A DNA stretch of 19,723 bases from Daldinia sp. FL1419 (GCA_025201765.1 MU623668.1:1-19723), one strand, 5' to 3'; positions 1 through 10,860 are shown, numbered from the stretch's first letter. The notes: generated by a model not told the origin, from the sequence alone. Numbers and translations: made by a program.

Positions 1-589
1 TAATCTAATATATAATATGTAGAATTTCATAATAATTTTAATGAAGAATGTAATAATTAAAAAAGGTTATAAAATATATTATTATTTTTTACTTAAAATA
101 TATAAGTTATTATTTAATATAAGAATTAATGTATATATTATAAATAATTTAAATAATTTTTTCCTTAATATAATAATTAATATTAATAATAAGAAATATA
201 TTATAAATATTGGAATAAAATTTATATTAATTATATAAATAAAAATAATTATTTATAAATTTTATAAAAAAAATAATAATATTATTAAAATAATATTAAA
301 ATATATATTTTTTATTAAAGGTTTTCTTTTTAAAATCTTTTTTAAAAAATTCTTATATAAAGTAAATAATTAAATAAATAATTAATATATATAGAATATT
401 AATAAGATAATCTTAATAATTTTAAATATATAAAAGTAAGAATTCTATTTTTAATAATATAATAAACTAAAACTAATAATAATACCACTATTAAAACAAT
501 AAGAATATATATTAGAAATAAATATAAAAAATGATAATTGAAAATTAAAAGGGGTAATTAAATTTTTTAAATTATTAAAATTATTAAAA
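1..589 (+). mobile_element. Outer Ty1/Copia element, left part (protease to pre-integrase linker)
   Basis: This is the upstream piece of a decayed Ty1/Copia polyprotein read on the + strand. One frame (codons starting at 41 and every three bases on) runs from the left edge to 589 and is broken mostly by TAA/TAG, as expected if Gln and Trp codons were mutated. It contains the retroviral-type aspartic protease region and then a Lys/Ile/Leu-rich linker that in Copia elements precedes the GAG-pre-integrase domain. The piece ends on a codon boundary at 589, where the Helitron-like insertion begins; the same polyprotein appears to resume at 16866. The gag part would lie left of the window. Identification rests on motif order, not on a search. 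Confidence 0.7.
41..380 (+). pseudogene. Decayed Copia aspartic protease
   Basis: The first 66 codons are still open, but this is a fragment and not a gene. Copia proteases carry an Asp-Thr/Ser-Gly active site followed by a Val-His-Ile-Cys-Asn-Asp-like stretch. Here the matching residues read Asn-Ile-Arg followed by Asn-Val-Tyr-Ile-Ile-Asn-Asn (about 122-154). Each active-site change is a G-to-A or C-to-T transition, so the catalytic Asp is gone. About 45 codons further on, a segment at 293-361 (key residues Tyr-Ile, Lys-Gly-Phe-Leu and a Phe-Lys-Lys-Phe-Leu run) matches the Copia motif 'NVLYIPGFL..NLVS..RL'. The ATG at 41 is incidental, since the frame is open upstream of it as well. Confidence 0.6.
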
Positions 590-593
590 CTAG
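590..593 (-). other. Helitron-like 3' terminus CTAG at an A|T target
   Basis: On the - strand the element ends CTAG immediately followed by T, the CTRR|T form expected of Helitrons. The spacer between the hairpin and CTAG is T followed by eight A. Confidence 0.5.
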
Positions 594-602
594 TTTTTTT
601 TA

Positions 603-625
603 GATGAGCCGCTTTGTGGCTCATC
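603..625 (-). other. Subterminal 3' hairpin of the Helitron-like element
   Basis: GATGAGCC (603-610) pairs perfectly with GGCTCATC (618-625) across a 7-base loop. It is one of the few GC-rich spots in the left 2 kb and escaped most C-to-T change. Its position, nine bases before CTAG on the - strand, is that of the Helitron 3' hairpin. Taken alone it could also be part of a transcription terminator, but there is no gene beside it. Confidence 0.6.
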
Positions 626-2030
626 CCATTTTTATTATTTTACACTTCCGATCAGTTCTGAATGCTTTTGTACAATCTTATTTAAACTTTTTTTATTTTT
701 TTATTTATTATATAATAGTATTATGTCATTTTTTTACCTTATTAATAAATCATATGGTAAGATTATGTTATTCTATTTTTTTATTAATAAATTATTATAT
801 TATATAATTATAGATTTCTATTTTAAATTTAAATTGAAACTATTTTTTTTTAAATGTTCTTTTATATCTTTTATAATATAATTAAATTTATTTTAGTTAT
901 TTTTAACTTTATTTTTTAATATATATTTATTATATAATAAAATTAAATTCATATTTTTATAGATTATGTTTTAATAAATTTATTTATATTAATATTTTAT
1001 TTTTAATAGTGATTATAATTAATTTATTTTAGGTAAGATTTTTTGAAAGTTTATGAGAATTGTGAATCTTGTATTATATGTTATGTGATTAGGCAAAATT
1101 TTATAATTATTATTAAATTTAAATTTTTTTAGATTTTAATTAGTGTTTTATAATGGTTTTTAATATTTATTTTAATTTAACCTTAGTGTATAAGATTGTT
1201 ATTAATGAAGTAAGTATTTTAAAGGTGTTTGTAATATTTTCTAATTGGATTAGAAAATGTACCCAATCTATTATAGAAGAAAGTGAAGATGAGGATATTT
1301 AGTTTTTAGAAAGTCTTTAATTGGCAATTGGTGATTTCAACTGGGATCTTATATCTACTCTCACTTAAGATCTTTATAATAAATTATATTTTTTCTTTTT
1401 ATATAATTTGGTTTTTAAAATAGATGATTTATTTAAAAAAATGTTCCTTAACTTTAAAACCAATATTAATTATATATTTTATATAATTTGATATTTTAAA
1501 TGGATTTAAAAGATGTATATTAATAATATTATTATTAATATAATGGATGATTTTAATGTATATTTTATTATTTTTATTTTTGATTATATTATTTTAAATA
1601 TTAATAAGATTTATAATTTATTATTAAATAATATTTATTTTTTTAATTTTTTTATAAAGATTAAAAATATTATCTTTATAATTTATAATTAAATATTATT
1701 TTTGTTAATAATTATAAAAGTAATTTTATTTTTTTTTATGCCTTTATTTATATTGATTATAAATGTTTATTATATTTAATTATTTATAAGTTTATGGTTG
1801 GAATTATTCTTCCATTAAATATGGTATATTTGTATTGTATAAAGAATAATGGTACCTTTTATTATTATATTATTATTTTTGGTTATTTTAATAGGGTTTG
1901 TATTTCTTACTATTATAATAGTAGTAGTAACAAATATTCATATTAATTTAATATATATTTTTATTATTAATTTTTATTAATTATTATTAAAAAATAAATT
2001 AATATATTATAATTTTATTTAAATATAATA
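626..2030. other. Decayed sequence at the Helitron 3' side, unassigned
   Basis: This 1.4 kb stretch has no intact gene. Bases 626-690 are relatively undecayed and continue the Helitron end. Around 1197-1440 on the + strand is a coding-like stretch (an acidic run Glu-Glu-Ser-Glu-Asp-Glu-Asp at about 1278-1298), and around 1441-1690 a frame with few stops contains Met-Asp-Asp-Phe-Asn. I cannot place these in a family. A 14-bp palindrome, ACTATTATAATAGT, lies at 1909-1922. If a Helitron helicase were present it should be here on the - strand, but I found no helicase motif. Confidence 0.4.
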
Positions 2031-2972
2031 GAATGAGGGGTGTTTCCACCATTACATTAACGGATAAACCAATATTATTCCAATCTAAATTGGTTAATAA
2101 TAATAATACTTTACCATTATTTTATAAATTTAAAACTATTTAATAAGAAATTAAAAGATTAAATAATATAATTAATTAAATTAAGTAAAATATAAAGGTA
2201 AATATTATATATCTTTATTAATTTTAAAAAGTTATTAATAATTTATTTTTTTGGGATAATAATAATATTTGGAATTTTTGATAGGTTTTTTTTTATAAGA
2301 TTAATTAATAAATATTATAAATATTAAATAATATTATAAATTTAATAATAAATAAAAAAAGGTAAAAATAAATTATATTATTTCTTTAATTTCTTTAATA
2401 TTATAGTTTTTTTTAATTATATTTATATAATTATATTAATTATTATTAATTTAAATAATTTATTTTTTTTTAATAATTTATTATTTTTCTTATATATTAA
2501 ATAATTATTATTTATTTAAATATATATTATTTATTTTAAATATTAATATTATATGATTTTTATTAGCTTTTAAAATATCTTAAGATATATCACATTTAAA
2601 AAACTTGAATTTAATTTAAGTAATTTTAATATTTTTAATCTTTAAATATTTTTAACCTTGGATATTACCATATAAAATTAGTTATAAATAAAAGGTAAGA
2701 ATTATAAATTAATATTAATAATATTAAAAAATTAATTTTATAATTTATTTATAATTATAATAAAATAGATTAAGATTAAGAATTATTATTAAAACCATAA
2801 AAATGACTAATTATTATTATTTTAAATTAATTTTATTTTAAAAATTATATAAACCCTTTTATTAAATTCTTCCTTAATTATTTATATTTTAATATTATAC
2901 TTTTTAAATTAAATAACCACTAATTAAGTATTATTATAGAGATTTTTGTTAAGATTTAAATTATATAATAAT
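2031..2972. other. Decayed Helitron interior, left of the nested Copia
   Basis: The segment starts with about 70 relatively undecayed bases (2031-2100), in which a + strand frame is open for roughly 35 codons. It is followed by nearly pure A/T sequence. I recognise no family motif. It was contiguous with 9199 onward before the nested Copia inserted. Confidence 0.4.
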
Positions 2973-2977
2973 ATAAT
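2973..2977. repeat. Target site duplication ATAAT, left copy
   Basis: The five bases ATAAT directly precede the left LTR and are repeated directly after the right LTR at 9194-9198. Five bases is the usual duplication for Copia integrases. In such AT-rich DNA a chance match is possible, but the position is exact at both ends. Confidence 0.65.
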
Positions 2978-3193
2978 TGTTGGGCTAAATGTACGTATAA
3001 GAGAAATAACAGCGAAAGCAAGTAATAAGTAAAATAATGCAATGAAACCTGTATATTCATAAATCTTAAAGAAGAGAGTTATTTATTTTGAACTTGATAG
3101 GTTTAGAACCCTTATATATATAATATGTTAATTATGTAATACTTTTTTTATTTATTACAGGGGTTTATAATATTTGGTAATATATAATCATTA
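2978..3193 (-). repeat. 3' LTR of the nested Copia
   Basis: This aligns without gaps to 8978-9193. By hand count about 42 of 216 positions differ and all are C/T or G/A transitions. Its start on the - strand has decayed from TGATGG to TAATGA; its end is still CCAACA. Up to about 3068 it keeps the G/C base at 16 of 17 differences, whereas beyond that the other LTR keeps it at 23 of 25. Confidence 0.9.
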
Positions 3194-3210
3194 TTTATTC
3201 TATTTTTTTT
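3194..3210 (-). other. Candidate polypurine tract of the nested Copia
   Basis: Immediately upstream of the 3' LTR on the - strand the sequence reads AAAAAAAATAGAATAAA, which is purine except for two T. This is where plus-strand DNA synthesis is primed in LTR elements. It supports the - strand orientation, although A-runs are common here. Confidence 0.45.
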
Positions 3211-3299
3211 CACAAGCAACAGGTTGTAAACTATCGTTAATTTTTTGTTTCACCTAATCCTTTAAATGTAAATTAATTTAATTATTTTTTATTAATATC

Positions 3300-3800
3300 T
3301 TTATAATCTTATTAGGGGAGGTTTTTGTTATTGTATTAATTAGGTTATAAGTTCTGTGGATTTAGTAAATATTATTTATTTCCCTATTCTTATATGATTA
3401 TTTCAAAGTTATAAGATTTATTATTAACCTCTTTTTGTTAATAGTACCCATTTGTACCAAGCATTGGTACAGGGAGAATGAATTGGTACAGAAAACGAGA
3501 AGAACTTTAGGGAATAAGAGATGTTCTAATATAATATTAATAATATAATATATAATATATTTTATATTAAAACCTTAGATTATACTATATATCTTGTTAG
3601 TAAGTACATTACAAATAATACATTTATATTTGATAGATGATTAATAGATTATATTATTAATAATCTTAACCTCATTATTCTAATCCATTAATTCCTTATT
3701 ATTTAAAATAATAATATATCCAATTTACAAATTAAAATCCTTATTATTCGTAAATAAGCCATCAATAAAAATATATAAATAGAAATTTTAAAGGTTTAAT
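3300..3800 (-). pseudogene. Decayed Copia RNase H and polyprotein C-terminus (nested element)
   Basis: RNase H cleaves the RNA strand of the RNA/DNA hybrid during reverse transcription. Near 3735-3780 the - strand gives Phe-Ile-Asp-Gly followed by Thr-Asn-Asn-Lys-Asp, which matches the first catalytic Asp region of fungal Copia RNase H (typically DGSFANNKD). About 20 codons on, a Ser-Ser-Ile-Lys-Tyr-Lys stretch fits the WSSxKCKRVTRS motif with Trp mutated. At about 3415-3495 a segment reads SFSLYQCLVQMGT and then KKRL, as in the family's C-terminal part. That stretch is oddly undecayed compared with its neighbours. Stops occur at expected Gln/Trp positions. Confidence 0.7.
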
Positions 3801-4830
3801 TTAATGTATTTAAATTTACAGATTTTATTATTCATTTATTAAGTAATTTTAATATTTAAAGCCTTAACTTCCTTAATTCCTAATTCTTGATATTAAATAG
3901 TAGTTAAATAGTTGAAAGTTGTTTCGGGTTAATATATAAAAATAATATAAATTTTTCAAGCCTTTTGTTCCATAAATTTATTAATTATGTCTATAATTTT
4001 AATATCTAATGGCTTAAATTTTTTAACTTGATTTTTCTAAGTAATTAAAATTTTATAATTATCATTATAAATTATAATATAAATGTTATTAAAATTTTCT
4101 ATTTCCTTATCTAATATTTTTTAAAGGTGTACTTTAATACTAATTTTATTAAATACTTTATTTTCAATTACAAGGAATTCCATAATATTAATATTGAAGG
4201 TATTATCCATTTATAAATTAATAATTCCAAAAAATTCCAAATTAGTAATTAATAAATAGGGGTTGAATGTTGAGGGCCTTATGTGTAATTTGCGCTAATA
4301 ATATTGAAAATAAGTTTTAAATTAATATGTACTAGATTTAGCAAATTCATACAGCAGTTTTACAATATGTAACAACGTTCTTTTAAGATATTTATTTTTT
4401 AATTTAATTAATAAGTATATATAAATTATTTATTATATTGGTATTTTGGATTAAATATATATTATAATAATATTTTATATTATAATTTTTATTTTTTATT
4501 AATGTAGGAATAATATTAAAGTTAATATAAGATATTAATTAATTTTTTGGATGGTGGATGCGTAAATTATAATAAATTCCTTATTAGAGTTATTATAGCT
4601 TTGGATTATTAGTCTTAACTTTTTATATAGAAAAGGAATATTTTTACCTTTAATTTTATGAATTATTTATGATTTGAATAATGTAATACCTTGGTGTATT
4701 ATTGGGTTATACATCTTTGATTATAAGATACCATTCTTAAACAAGGCATCCAGTTCTTTCAAATCTAATGCTTTATATAACTTTTTAGGTGTGATTATTT
4801 TTCCATCTGTTTATAATTAAAGGGTTAAAG
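3801..4830 (-). pseudogene. Decayed Copia reverse transcriptase (nested element)
   Basis: Reading the - strand from 4810 down, the frame gives a Pro-Lys-Lys-Leu-Tyr-Lys-Ala segment. This matches the region before the polymerase in fungal Copia (ITPPG..FEASR). Next, at about 4570-4680, comes Lys-Ile-Lys-Gly-Lys-Asn and a Leu-Ile-Ile-Gln-Ser-Tyr-Asn-Asn block (family: SRLVIQAYND). At about 4325-4361 it reads KLLYEFAKSSTY, the counterpart of PLYGxxExGxHW. At 4199-4210 Met-Asp-Asn-Thr stands where the catalytic Asp-Asp pair is expected, so the second Asp has become Asn. Downstream, an NPYLLI-like block and the connection to RNase H are readable. The domain is clearly inactive. Confidence 0.75.
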
Positions 4831-4979
4831 TAAGATTAATCTATTCTTTATTAAAAAGATATATTATGGCTATATAGGAGAGATTATTAATATACATAAA
4901 TTTTTCTTTTAGAATGAACTTATAGTTATCAGGATTGAAATTGAGTTTAAATAATTTAAACTTTAATTATTTAATAGGT

Positions 4980-5980
4980 ATAAGTATTTTTTTTAGTTGT
5001 ATGTAGGGTTTAATATAAGAGTTCCTAAATGTAAATGTTTTATTAGATATGTTTGAAATGATAGTTATGTTTTTGTTAATAATTGCGATTATTTTGTAAA
5101 GGCTTTTCTAACTGCCTTTTTTTTGATAAATTAGAATTTTGCTATTTATTGGAAGTGATATAGGTAGGGTCTTCTAAATGTTTAAATTATTCCTTATGTT
5201 TAAAGTATTTTTAATTGATTATTATAATTTAATTTTTTTAATTTTAATTATTACCTTCTAAATAATTTATATTCTTATGATTTAAAAGGGGGTAGGTAAT
5301 GAATCTATATTAATTCTAGGATATATATTAAAAATTAGAAGAGTAAGGATTAGATTATTTAGGTTAATAATATTATTTATTGCTTTAATAATCATTTATA
5401 ATTGTAATGTTCTTAAATTAGAATTTTAAAATTTATTTATAATAATTTTATAAATTCTATAAATAGGGCTGTAATATTTTTCTACTTTATTAATAAACCA
5501 ATAAATTTTTATTAGTATTTGGTAATAAGTGATTCCTACAATGTATATTTTATTTTTAAATTTAATATTATTAAAGTTGGTATTAGTATTATAAGTGATT
5601 ATATTAGAAAATCCGAGGTAGGTATTAATCCAGCATTATTTAAATATCTCCCAAATCTCTTTGATTGAAATTGTTTTTATAAAGCGTACTACTTAGAATC
5701 TAATAATTACATCAATTATATATAAGATAGAATATTTATTAAAATATATAATATTAATAATTATTTTATAATTAAAGTTTAAGTTGGGATCTTTTAAATT
5801 AAATTTAAATTATTATAGAATTTTACCTTTAATTTGGCAATAGTAATAAAATTTATTAATTTCTTTAATATTATTGATATTAATGTTATAATTTGTTTTA
5901 TTTAATAAGATATATAATTTATCAATTGATGAGTAATTGAAATAAGTATGTAACCATCATAATTCAATCTTTATAAAAAA
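4980..5980 (-). pseudogene. Decayed Copia integrase with GAG-pre-integrase zinc domain (nested element)
   Basis: The integrase would insert the DNA copy into the genome. At about 5888-5970 the - strand reads a Leu-His-Thr-Tyr-Phe-Asn-Tyr block followed by Ile-Asp-Lys-Leu-Tyr, matching the HHCC region (LHRRFGHPSVDRLY). At 5822-5868 Tyr-Tyr-Tyr-Cys-Gln marks the Cys-Cys pair, with one Cys decayed. The catalytic core follows: Asn-Phe-Asn-Tyr at about 5760, a VVRFIKTISIKEIW block at about 5660, and Tyr-Asn-Thr-Asn-Thr-Asn-Phe where HDAGTNF is expected (about 5585-5605), so the catalytic Asp is now Asn. Then comes a Lys-Val-Glu-Lys-Tyr-Tyr-Ser-Pro block (about 5450-5495). A conserved LLIFNIYPRI segment (about 5310-5345) and an SH3-like C-terminal part (about 5000-5170, ending in a former VVKPY motif) complete it. 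Confidence 0.8.
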
Positions 5981-6029
5981 AGTAATATTTTTAAAATAAA
6001 ATTATAGATATCTTTATTTTCATATAACC

Positions 6030-6410
6030 TTAATTGTTATATTATTTTTGTAGATTAATTAATTAATTATATTATTAAAGTATATTCTTAATTAATCTAT
6101 ATTTTTAAAAAAGAAGAAGAATAGAATATTAATTTCTATAATATGAAAGTTTATTTAATTAATAGGTATATTAATAGTAATTATTCCAAGCAATTTAATA
6201 AATAATTTATCATTGAATCTGATATTGGCTTTTTTAATTTGGTTGATATTTATTTTTAAATTTTTGTTTGGGTATTTGTTGATAAGAGCGAAATATTGGC
6301 TTTTCCTGACGGTTGATATACGAGTTGTTCTAATGTCAGGTATAATATCTTAAAATATATTTTTAATATACCTATCTAAAATAAAGATGGAATTCTGTTT
6401 TAAATTATTA
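6030..6410 (-). pseudogene. Decayed Copia protease region (nested element)
   Basis: At about 6380-6400 the - strand reads a Phe-Ile-Leu-Asp block as in the protease active site, though the following Ser/Thr-Gly is no longer clear (Arg-Tyr). Downstream, at about 6150-6240, it reads Ala-Asn-Ile-Arg-Phe-Asn-Asp-Lys and then Gly-Ile-Ile-Thr-Ile-Asn-Ile-Pro-Ile, which fits the protease flap region ('GTITIPI'). At about 6045-6120 it reads a Phe-His-Ile-Ile-Glu block and a Leu-Arg-Ile-Tyr-Phe-Asn-Asn block, typical of fungal Copia ('DRLGVYFNNL') just before the pre-integrase domain. The frame keeps the same phase into the integrase. Confidence 0.65.
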
Positions 6411-6589
6411 GGTGGGAAGAAGTTGTTAATATGGTGTTAAAAGGCTTAATTAAATAAATAAATTATAGTTATAAATAATTTATTATTATTATTTAAATTA
6501 ATTTGTAAGTTGATTTCCTTATTTTCTGATTAATTAATTTTTAAATCTATATTTGTAAATCCTTTGTAGTCAATTAGGAATGTTAAGTA

Positions 6590-8900
6590 ATTCTTTTTAG
6601 AAGAATCTTTTCTGGTTTTCCACTCTTCTTTGGCTTTTTTATGTTTGTATTCTAGGTATGTAGTAGATTAATATCCTTTTTTCTTATATATCCAATAATA
6701 ATGTTTCTATGTTTTTAGAGGTTGTTTAGAGTTATATTTATTATTTCTATTATTATAGTAATATTTATGTTTAATATAAAATATATTATCTTTATGGTTA
6801 CTATTTCTTTTAATTAAAAATTATTTTATTCCTTTTATTAAATTATGGTTTTTAATTGATATTTAAAGTTTATTAGTTAATTTCTTAATTTAGGCTATTA
6901 GTTTAAAAAGATTAAATTGGAATTTAGGTAATGATTGGCAAATGTGTTAAATTGCTACTATAAATTGTTATTTTTTTTTGAATTCCAGATTAAATGTTTT
7001 TTAATATAATGATAATTTATTAATAAGACTTTTGAAAATCTAAATATTATTCTTCCCCTGGCTCTACTTTTCTGCTTTAATATTTAAAAAAGTTGTAATA
7101 ATCCAGTCATAGTAGTACTAAATCTTGTTTTGTTTAATATTGAAGTGTTATTTTATAATTAAATATATGTTTGTAAAGTATTAGTATTGAGGAACCTTAT
7201 AAATAAAGTATAATGTTATTTTTCTAAAGAAAATAATGAAGAATAAGGTATGGAATTATATTTATTATATCTTTCTTAAGTAACACATATTTAAAAAAAA
7301 TCAAAATTTATTTTTAAAGATATTATATAATTTACCTATATAATTGAGCTCTTTATTCCAAACTTTTTTAAAATGGTTTACTATAATAGATAAATATATT
7401 TTATTAAATACTTATTGTGGAGGAATCTTATAAAAGGCTTGGTAGTAAGTGTTTCTGATTAATATAAAAGTTTATTTAAATAGATTACTTATAAACTTAA
7501 ATAATTATACTATCAAATAGGAAGAATCATAGCCTTTACTAGGTTAGTTTTCTGCGCCTGGTTATGGAGGTGGTTTTAGAGGTAGGAATGAACCAGCTAG
7601 TGATAGTCCAAAAAGTTTAAATCTGTTTTCTGGAGGGGGAGGGAATTGTTATTATCCTTATATAAGATTAATATCATAATTAAGGTTGTTCCCTAATATT
7701 AGATAAAATGGAGGAGGTCCTTATGGAATAGAAAGGAGAGGAAAGGATATAATATATATTAATCATTAATTATTTTAATTCCTTTATTAAAATAATAAAT
7801 ATTAAATATTTAATATTTTTTATTAATTAATTAGATATTAAAAGGTTAATATCTTTTATTAATTAAATAAATATTAATAATTTGGCATTTATTGTTGAAG
7901 GGGTGGATATTGTTAAGTTAATATTTTTTATTAGTTTTAATTAGTATATAATGTATTAAAATAGGGTGAAAAAAGTTATTACTATAATTGGTATTGTAAG
8001 GGAGGAGTAGGTTGTCTTCTATAAGAAATAATTAATATATATTATAATTAAGTAATAAATATATTAAAAGGGGTAATATTAAAATTAAAGGTATAATTTA
8101 AATGTAAGATCTAATTTATAAATATTATTAAATTAAAAATTTTCAATTATTATTATGTTAATATTCTTAAATTTATAAAGTAAGTAAAATTAAGGTAAAC
8201 TATTCCCTTGTTAATCTTATAAATTGAGATTTTTTATGCTGCTATTATTGGCCATTTTAATCTGGCTTCTTTAAATTCTCTGTAATTCCATGGGGATAGT
8301 TTATTTTTAGTTAAAAGAAATTTAAGGGTTATAAAGAAATTAATATTATTCCTTTTTATATATATACCTTTTCTTATTAATATTATCTTTAATATTAATT
8401 GGATTTATTTTAGTAATTTTATAAAATTTATATTCAAAAAACCTTTGAAGTGTTCTTTGAATTTGTTTAGTGCTTTGTTAATTATTCGAGCGTAAGTTTG
8501 GTCCCAATCAGTTTCTTCTTAATTAATTAGAGTATGTAATGTCCAGGTTGTTTTTTATTATATTATAGCATTTTTGAGATCTATTATTTCAAATCTTATT
8601 AATTTATAATCAAATTGTTATATTAGTATAGGTTATCTAGAGATGTATTTGAGTAGTCTTTTTAATTCATTTATATTTTCTTAATTAGAAAAGACTTTAT
8701 TATTAAAGGATTGGCCTTAAGCTGAATTCTCCAGTTACTTTCCTTATAACATTATAAGGTGAAAAGATAATAAATTTTAATTGTAATAGAATGATAAGAA
8801 TTTAGGGGAAGGTTTTTATAATAGTGTAGAGTAGTGATGATCCATTATAGGAAAGTGGTTTGGTAAAAGATGGGATATTGTTATCACTTGTATTACTATA
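6590..8900 (-). pseudogene. Decayed Copia gag with zinc knuckle (nested element)
   Basis: Gag forms the virus-like particle. Coding-like - strand frames start near 8700. A block at about 8455-8510 (WDQTYARIINKALNKF) and one at about 8225-8285 (NYREFKEARLKWPIIAA) have the character of a folded capsid-like domain, though I know no exact match. A Pro-rich linker (Pro-Pro-Pro-Pro-Glu and Lys-Pro-Pro-Pro) lies at about 7560-7640 in an undecayed patch. At about 6655-6720 the frame reads His-Tyr-Tyr-Trp-Ile-Tyr-Lys-Lys-Lys-Gly-Tyr, then Ser-Thr-Thr-Tyr. This fits a Cys-x2-Cys-x-Lys-x-Gly-Cys-Trp-Ser-x2-His knuckle with Cys to Tyr changes. It is followed by a very charged EYKHKKAKEEWKTRK run. The start codon cannot be fixed. 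Confidence 0.55.
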
Positions 8901-8977
8901 ATAAAATTTTCCAAATTATTATAGCAGTGATTCTTCCTTGTTAATTTGTATTATTATATTTAAATAACATTGATCAA

Positions 8978-9193
8978 TGTTGGATTAAATGTATATATAA
9001 GAGAAATAATAGCAAAAACAAATAATAAATAAAATAATATAATAAGATTTATATATTTATAAATCTTAAAAAGGAGAGCTATTTACTCTGAGCTTGATGG
9101 GTTTAGAACCCTTATATACACAATATGCTAATTATGTAATACCTCCTTTGCTTGTTATAGGGGTCTACAATGCCTGGTAACATATAACCATCA
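8978..9193 (-). repeat. 5' LTR of the nested Copia
   Basis: On the - strand this starts TGATGG and ends CCAACA, the TG...CA form typical of Copia. It is the promoter-bearing LTR. It is better preserved than the other LTR over 9069-9193 and worse preserved over 8978-9068. Confidence 0.9.
9111..9120 (-). promoter_or_regulatory. Candidate TATA box in the 5' LTR
   Basis: On the - strand the LTR contains TGTATATAAG about 75 bases from its start, followed by GGTTCTAAACCC. Both LTRs keep TATATAAGGG. A TATA box is expected in the LTR promoter, but in AT-rich DNA this is suggestive only. Confidence 0.4.
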
Positions 9194-9198
9194 ATAAT
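9194..9198. repeat. Target site duplication ATAAT, right copy
   Basis: ATAAT directly follows the LTR end and matches 2973-2977. Confidence 0.65.
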
Positions 9199-10860
9199 TG
9201 GGATATTAATTTTTAACTATAATTTAATTAAGGATATTTTTATTGATTATAAGGATTATATTATTTTTATTAATGGTTAATAAAGATTTTCATTATTTAT
9301 TATAATATAATTATTAATAGATTAATATATTTTAAGTTTTTTAAAAATCTTTCAAAATAGGTTATTATTAATTATATTAATTAAGATATTATATGTAAAT
9401 AAAATATATTAGGTAGAAAAGGTTATAAAAACTTAATTAATTATATTTAATAGTGTTTAAAGATATATATGATTATATAATTACTAATTGTTCTTAAATA
9501 TCTTTATTAAATTGGGTAATGGAATTATTTTATCTTATTTAGGATTATAAAAAATTTTATAGAACTATTTAATAAATTTAATATTATCTATATTTATTTA
9601 TATAATCCTTATATTTGCAATAAAAGCTAACTATTGAAATTAAATTTATATAAATAAATTTTATAAATAGGCATTAATGATTTATAAATGTAATCCTTTT
9701 TGAACTATAAGTAAAATTTATATAAAATCCCTTTTAAAAAGAATAGGGATACCATTGAACAACAAATTATCTTTTTATATATTGTATAATATTTTATAAA
9801 TAACCTTAAAAACATATTTATGTTATATGGTTACTTTATTTTAAATAATTAATAATATCTATTAGAAAAGTTTAGTAGTTATTAATTCCCATTAAATAGA
9901 ATAAATTAAATTAATATTAAATTTAATTAAAATATTAAATTATAAATAAATTATCTTCTTTTTAAATAGTAAAAGAGTTATTATTTTTAATGAAGTTGTA
10001 TATAAAATTATTTTATCTTTTAAATAATAATAATGGTAAAATATTAAATATAAAAAGATCTTTCTAATTTTAATAATGTTTTAAAAATAAAAATATATAT
10101 TGTAAAAATTATCCTATATTATTTTCATAATTGTTTCAAATATAAAATATTGATGTTTATTGAATTTAAATAATATTTGATTTTATAAAACTATTTCTTA
10201 TTTTTTATTATAATTTAATTTATTATTTAAAAATTAATTTCTTTTTCCCTTTTCTCAATTATAAATAAAATTAAAAAAACTAATTTCTAACCAATCTTAA
10301 TTCCTTATAATAACCTATTTAATTAAATAAAATTTATAATTAAAATAAATTATTTTAATAAGGATTAATAAATTAAAATAATTTATTACTACCCTTAATA
10401 AATTATTATAAAATTGGTTTTTATATTTAGTTCATATATTTAAAAATAATTGGTAATTATTATTACTAATAGTATAAATAAATATGGTCCTTAACTATCT
10501 ATTAAAAACAAATATATTTATTTCTTTGAAAAAATATTCTTAATATTCTTCATCTTCCAATAAACCTTATACTTTATAAATTTATTAAAAAATATTATAT
10601 TAAATGCCTTTATAGGTAAACAAATCTAATTAATTAATAATTCCTAGGATTATTGTAAATAATATTTATAGGTAAAATCTCTTTCTAACCTTTAGGTGGA
10701 TAAAGTAAATATAATTAATCTTTTTCCTTACCTTATATGTATATCTAACCCATTTCTCCCCAAGAAACCATTGGAAGTTATCAAGAAAATTTTAATATAA
10801 AATATACCATCCATCTTAATTATTTTTATTATAATTAAATTATATAATTAATATTAAATA
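9199..10860. other. Decayed Helitron interior, right of the nested Copia
   Basis: There is no intact gene here. Coding-like patches exist on both strands. On + at about 9720-9990 a frame has few stops and contains Asn-Arg-Asp-Thr-Ile-Glu-Gln-Gln. On - at about 10640-10830 a frame contains Met-Asp-Gly-Ile-Phe and a Gly-Phe-Leu-Gly-Arg-Asn-Gly run. I cannot decide which strand was coding and recognise no family. Confidence 0.4.

Larger units (their letters stand above)
2978..9193 (-). mobile_element. Full-length nested Ty1/Copia LTR retrotransposon, 6,216 bp
   Basis: Two direct 216-bp LTRs lie exactly 6,000 bp apart, flanked by ATAAT. The LTRs read TGATGG...CCAACA on the - strand, which is the coding strand. 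Decayed reading frames on that strand give gag with a CCHC-like zinc knuckle, protease, pre-integrase, integrase, reverse transcriptase and RNase H, in Copia order. Stops are mostly in former Gln/Trp codons. Integrase ahead of reverse transcriptase separates it from Gypsy. It differs in lineage from the outer Copia: its RNase H starts with a Phe-Ile-Asp-Gly motif and its reverse transcriptase has a Leu-Leu-Tyr-Glu-Phe-Ala-Lys-Ser segment in place of the usual Leu-Tyr-Gly-Leu-Lys-Gln. Nothing in it can be functional now. Confidence 0.9.

Noticed and set aside
41..238. The 65-codon open frame as an intact small gene
   Set aside because: It is a chance-open part of a longer decayed Copia protease frame that is readable before the ATG and continues past the stop.
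604..807. A 67-codon open frame on the + strand starting in the hairpin
   Set aside because: Its first codons are one arm of the Helitron-like hairpin and the rest is hydrophobic A/T-driven sequence (Phe, Tyr, Ile, Leu). It has no family motif and lies opposite to the element strand.
1895..1935. ACTATTATAATAGT palindrome as an operator
   Set aside because: Short A/T palindromes are expected in such DNA and there is no gene next to it.
8960..8977. A primer-binding site just inside the 5' LTR
   Set aside because: The sequence TTGATCAATG on the - strand is in the right place, but it could not be matched to a tRNA by eye.
2978..9193. Gypsy rather than Copia identity for the nested element
   Set aside because: Integrase motifs lie between protease and reverse transcriptase on the coding strand, which is the Copia order.
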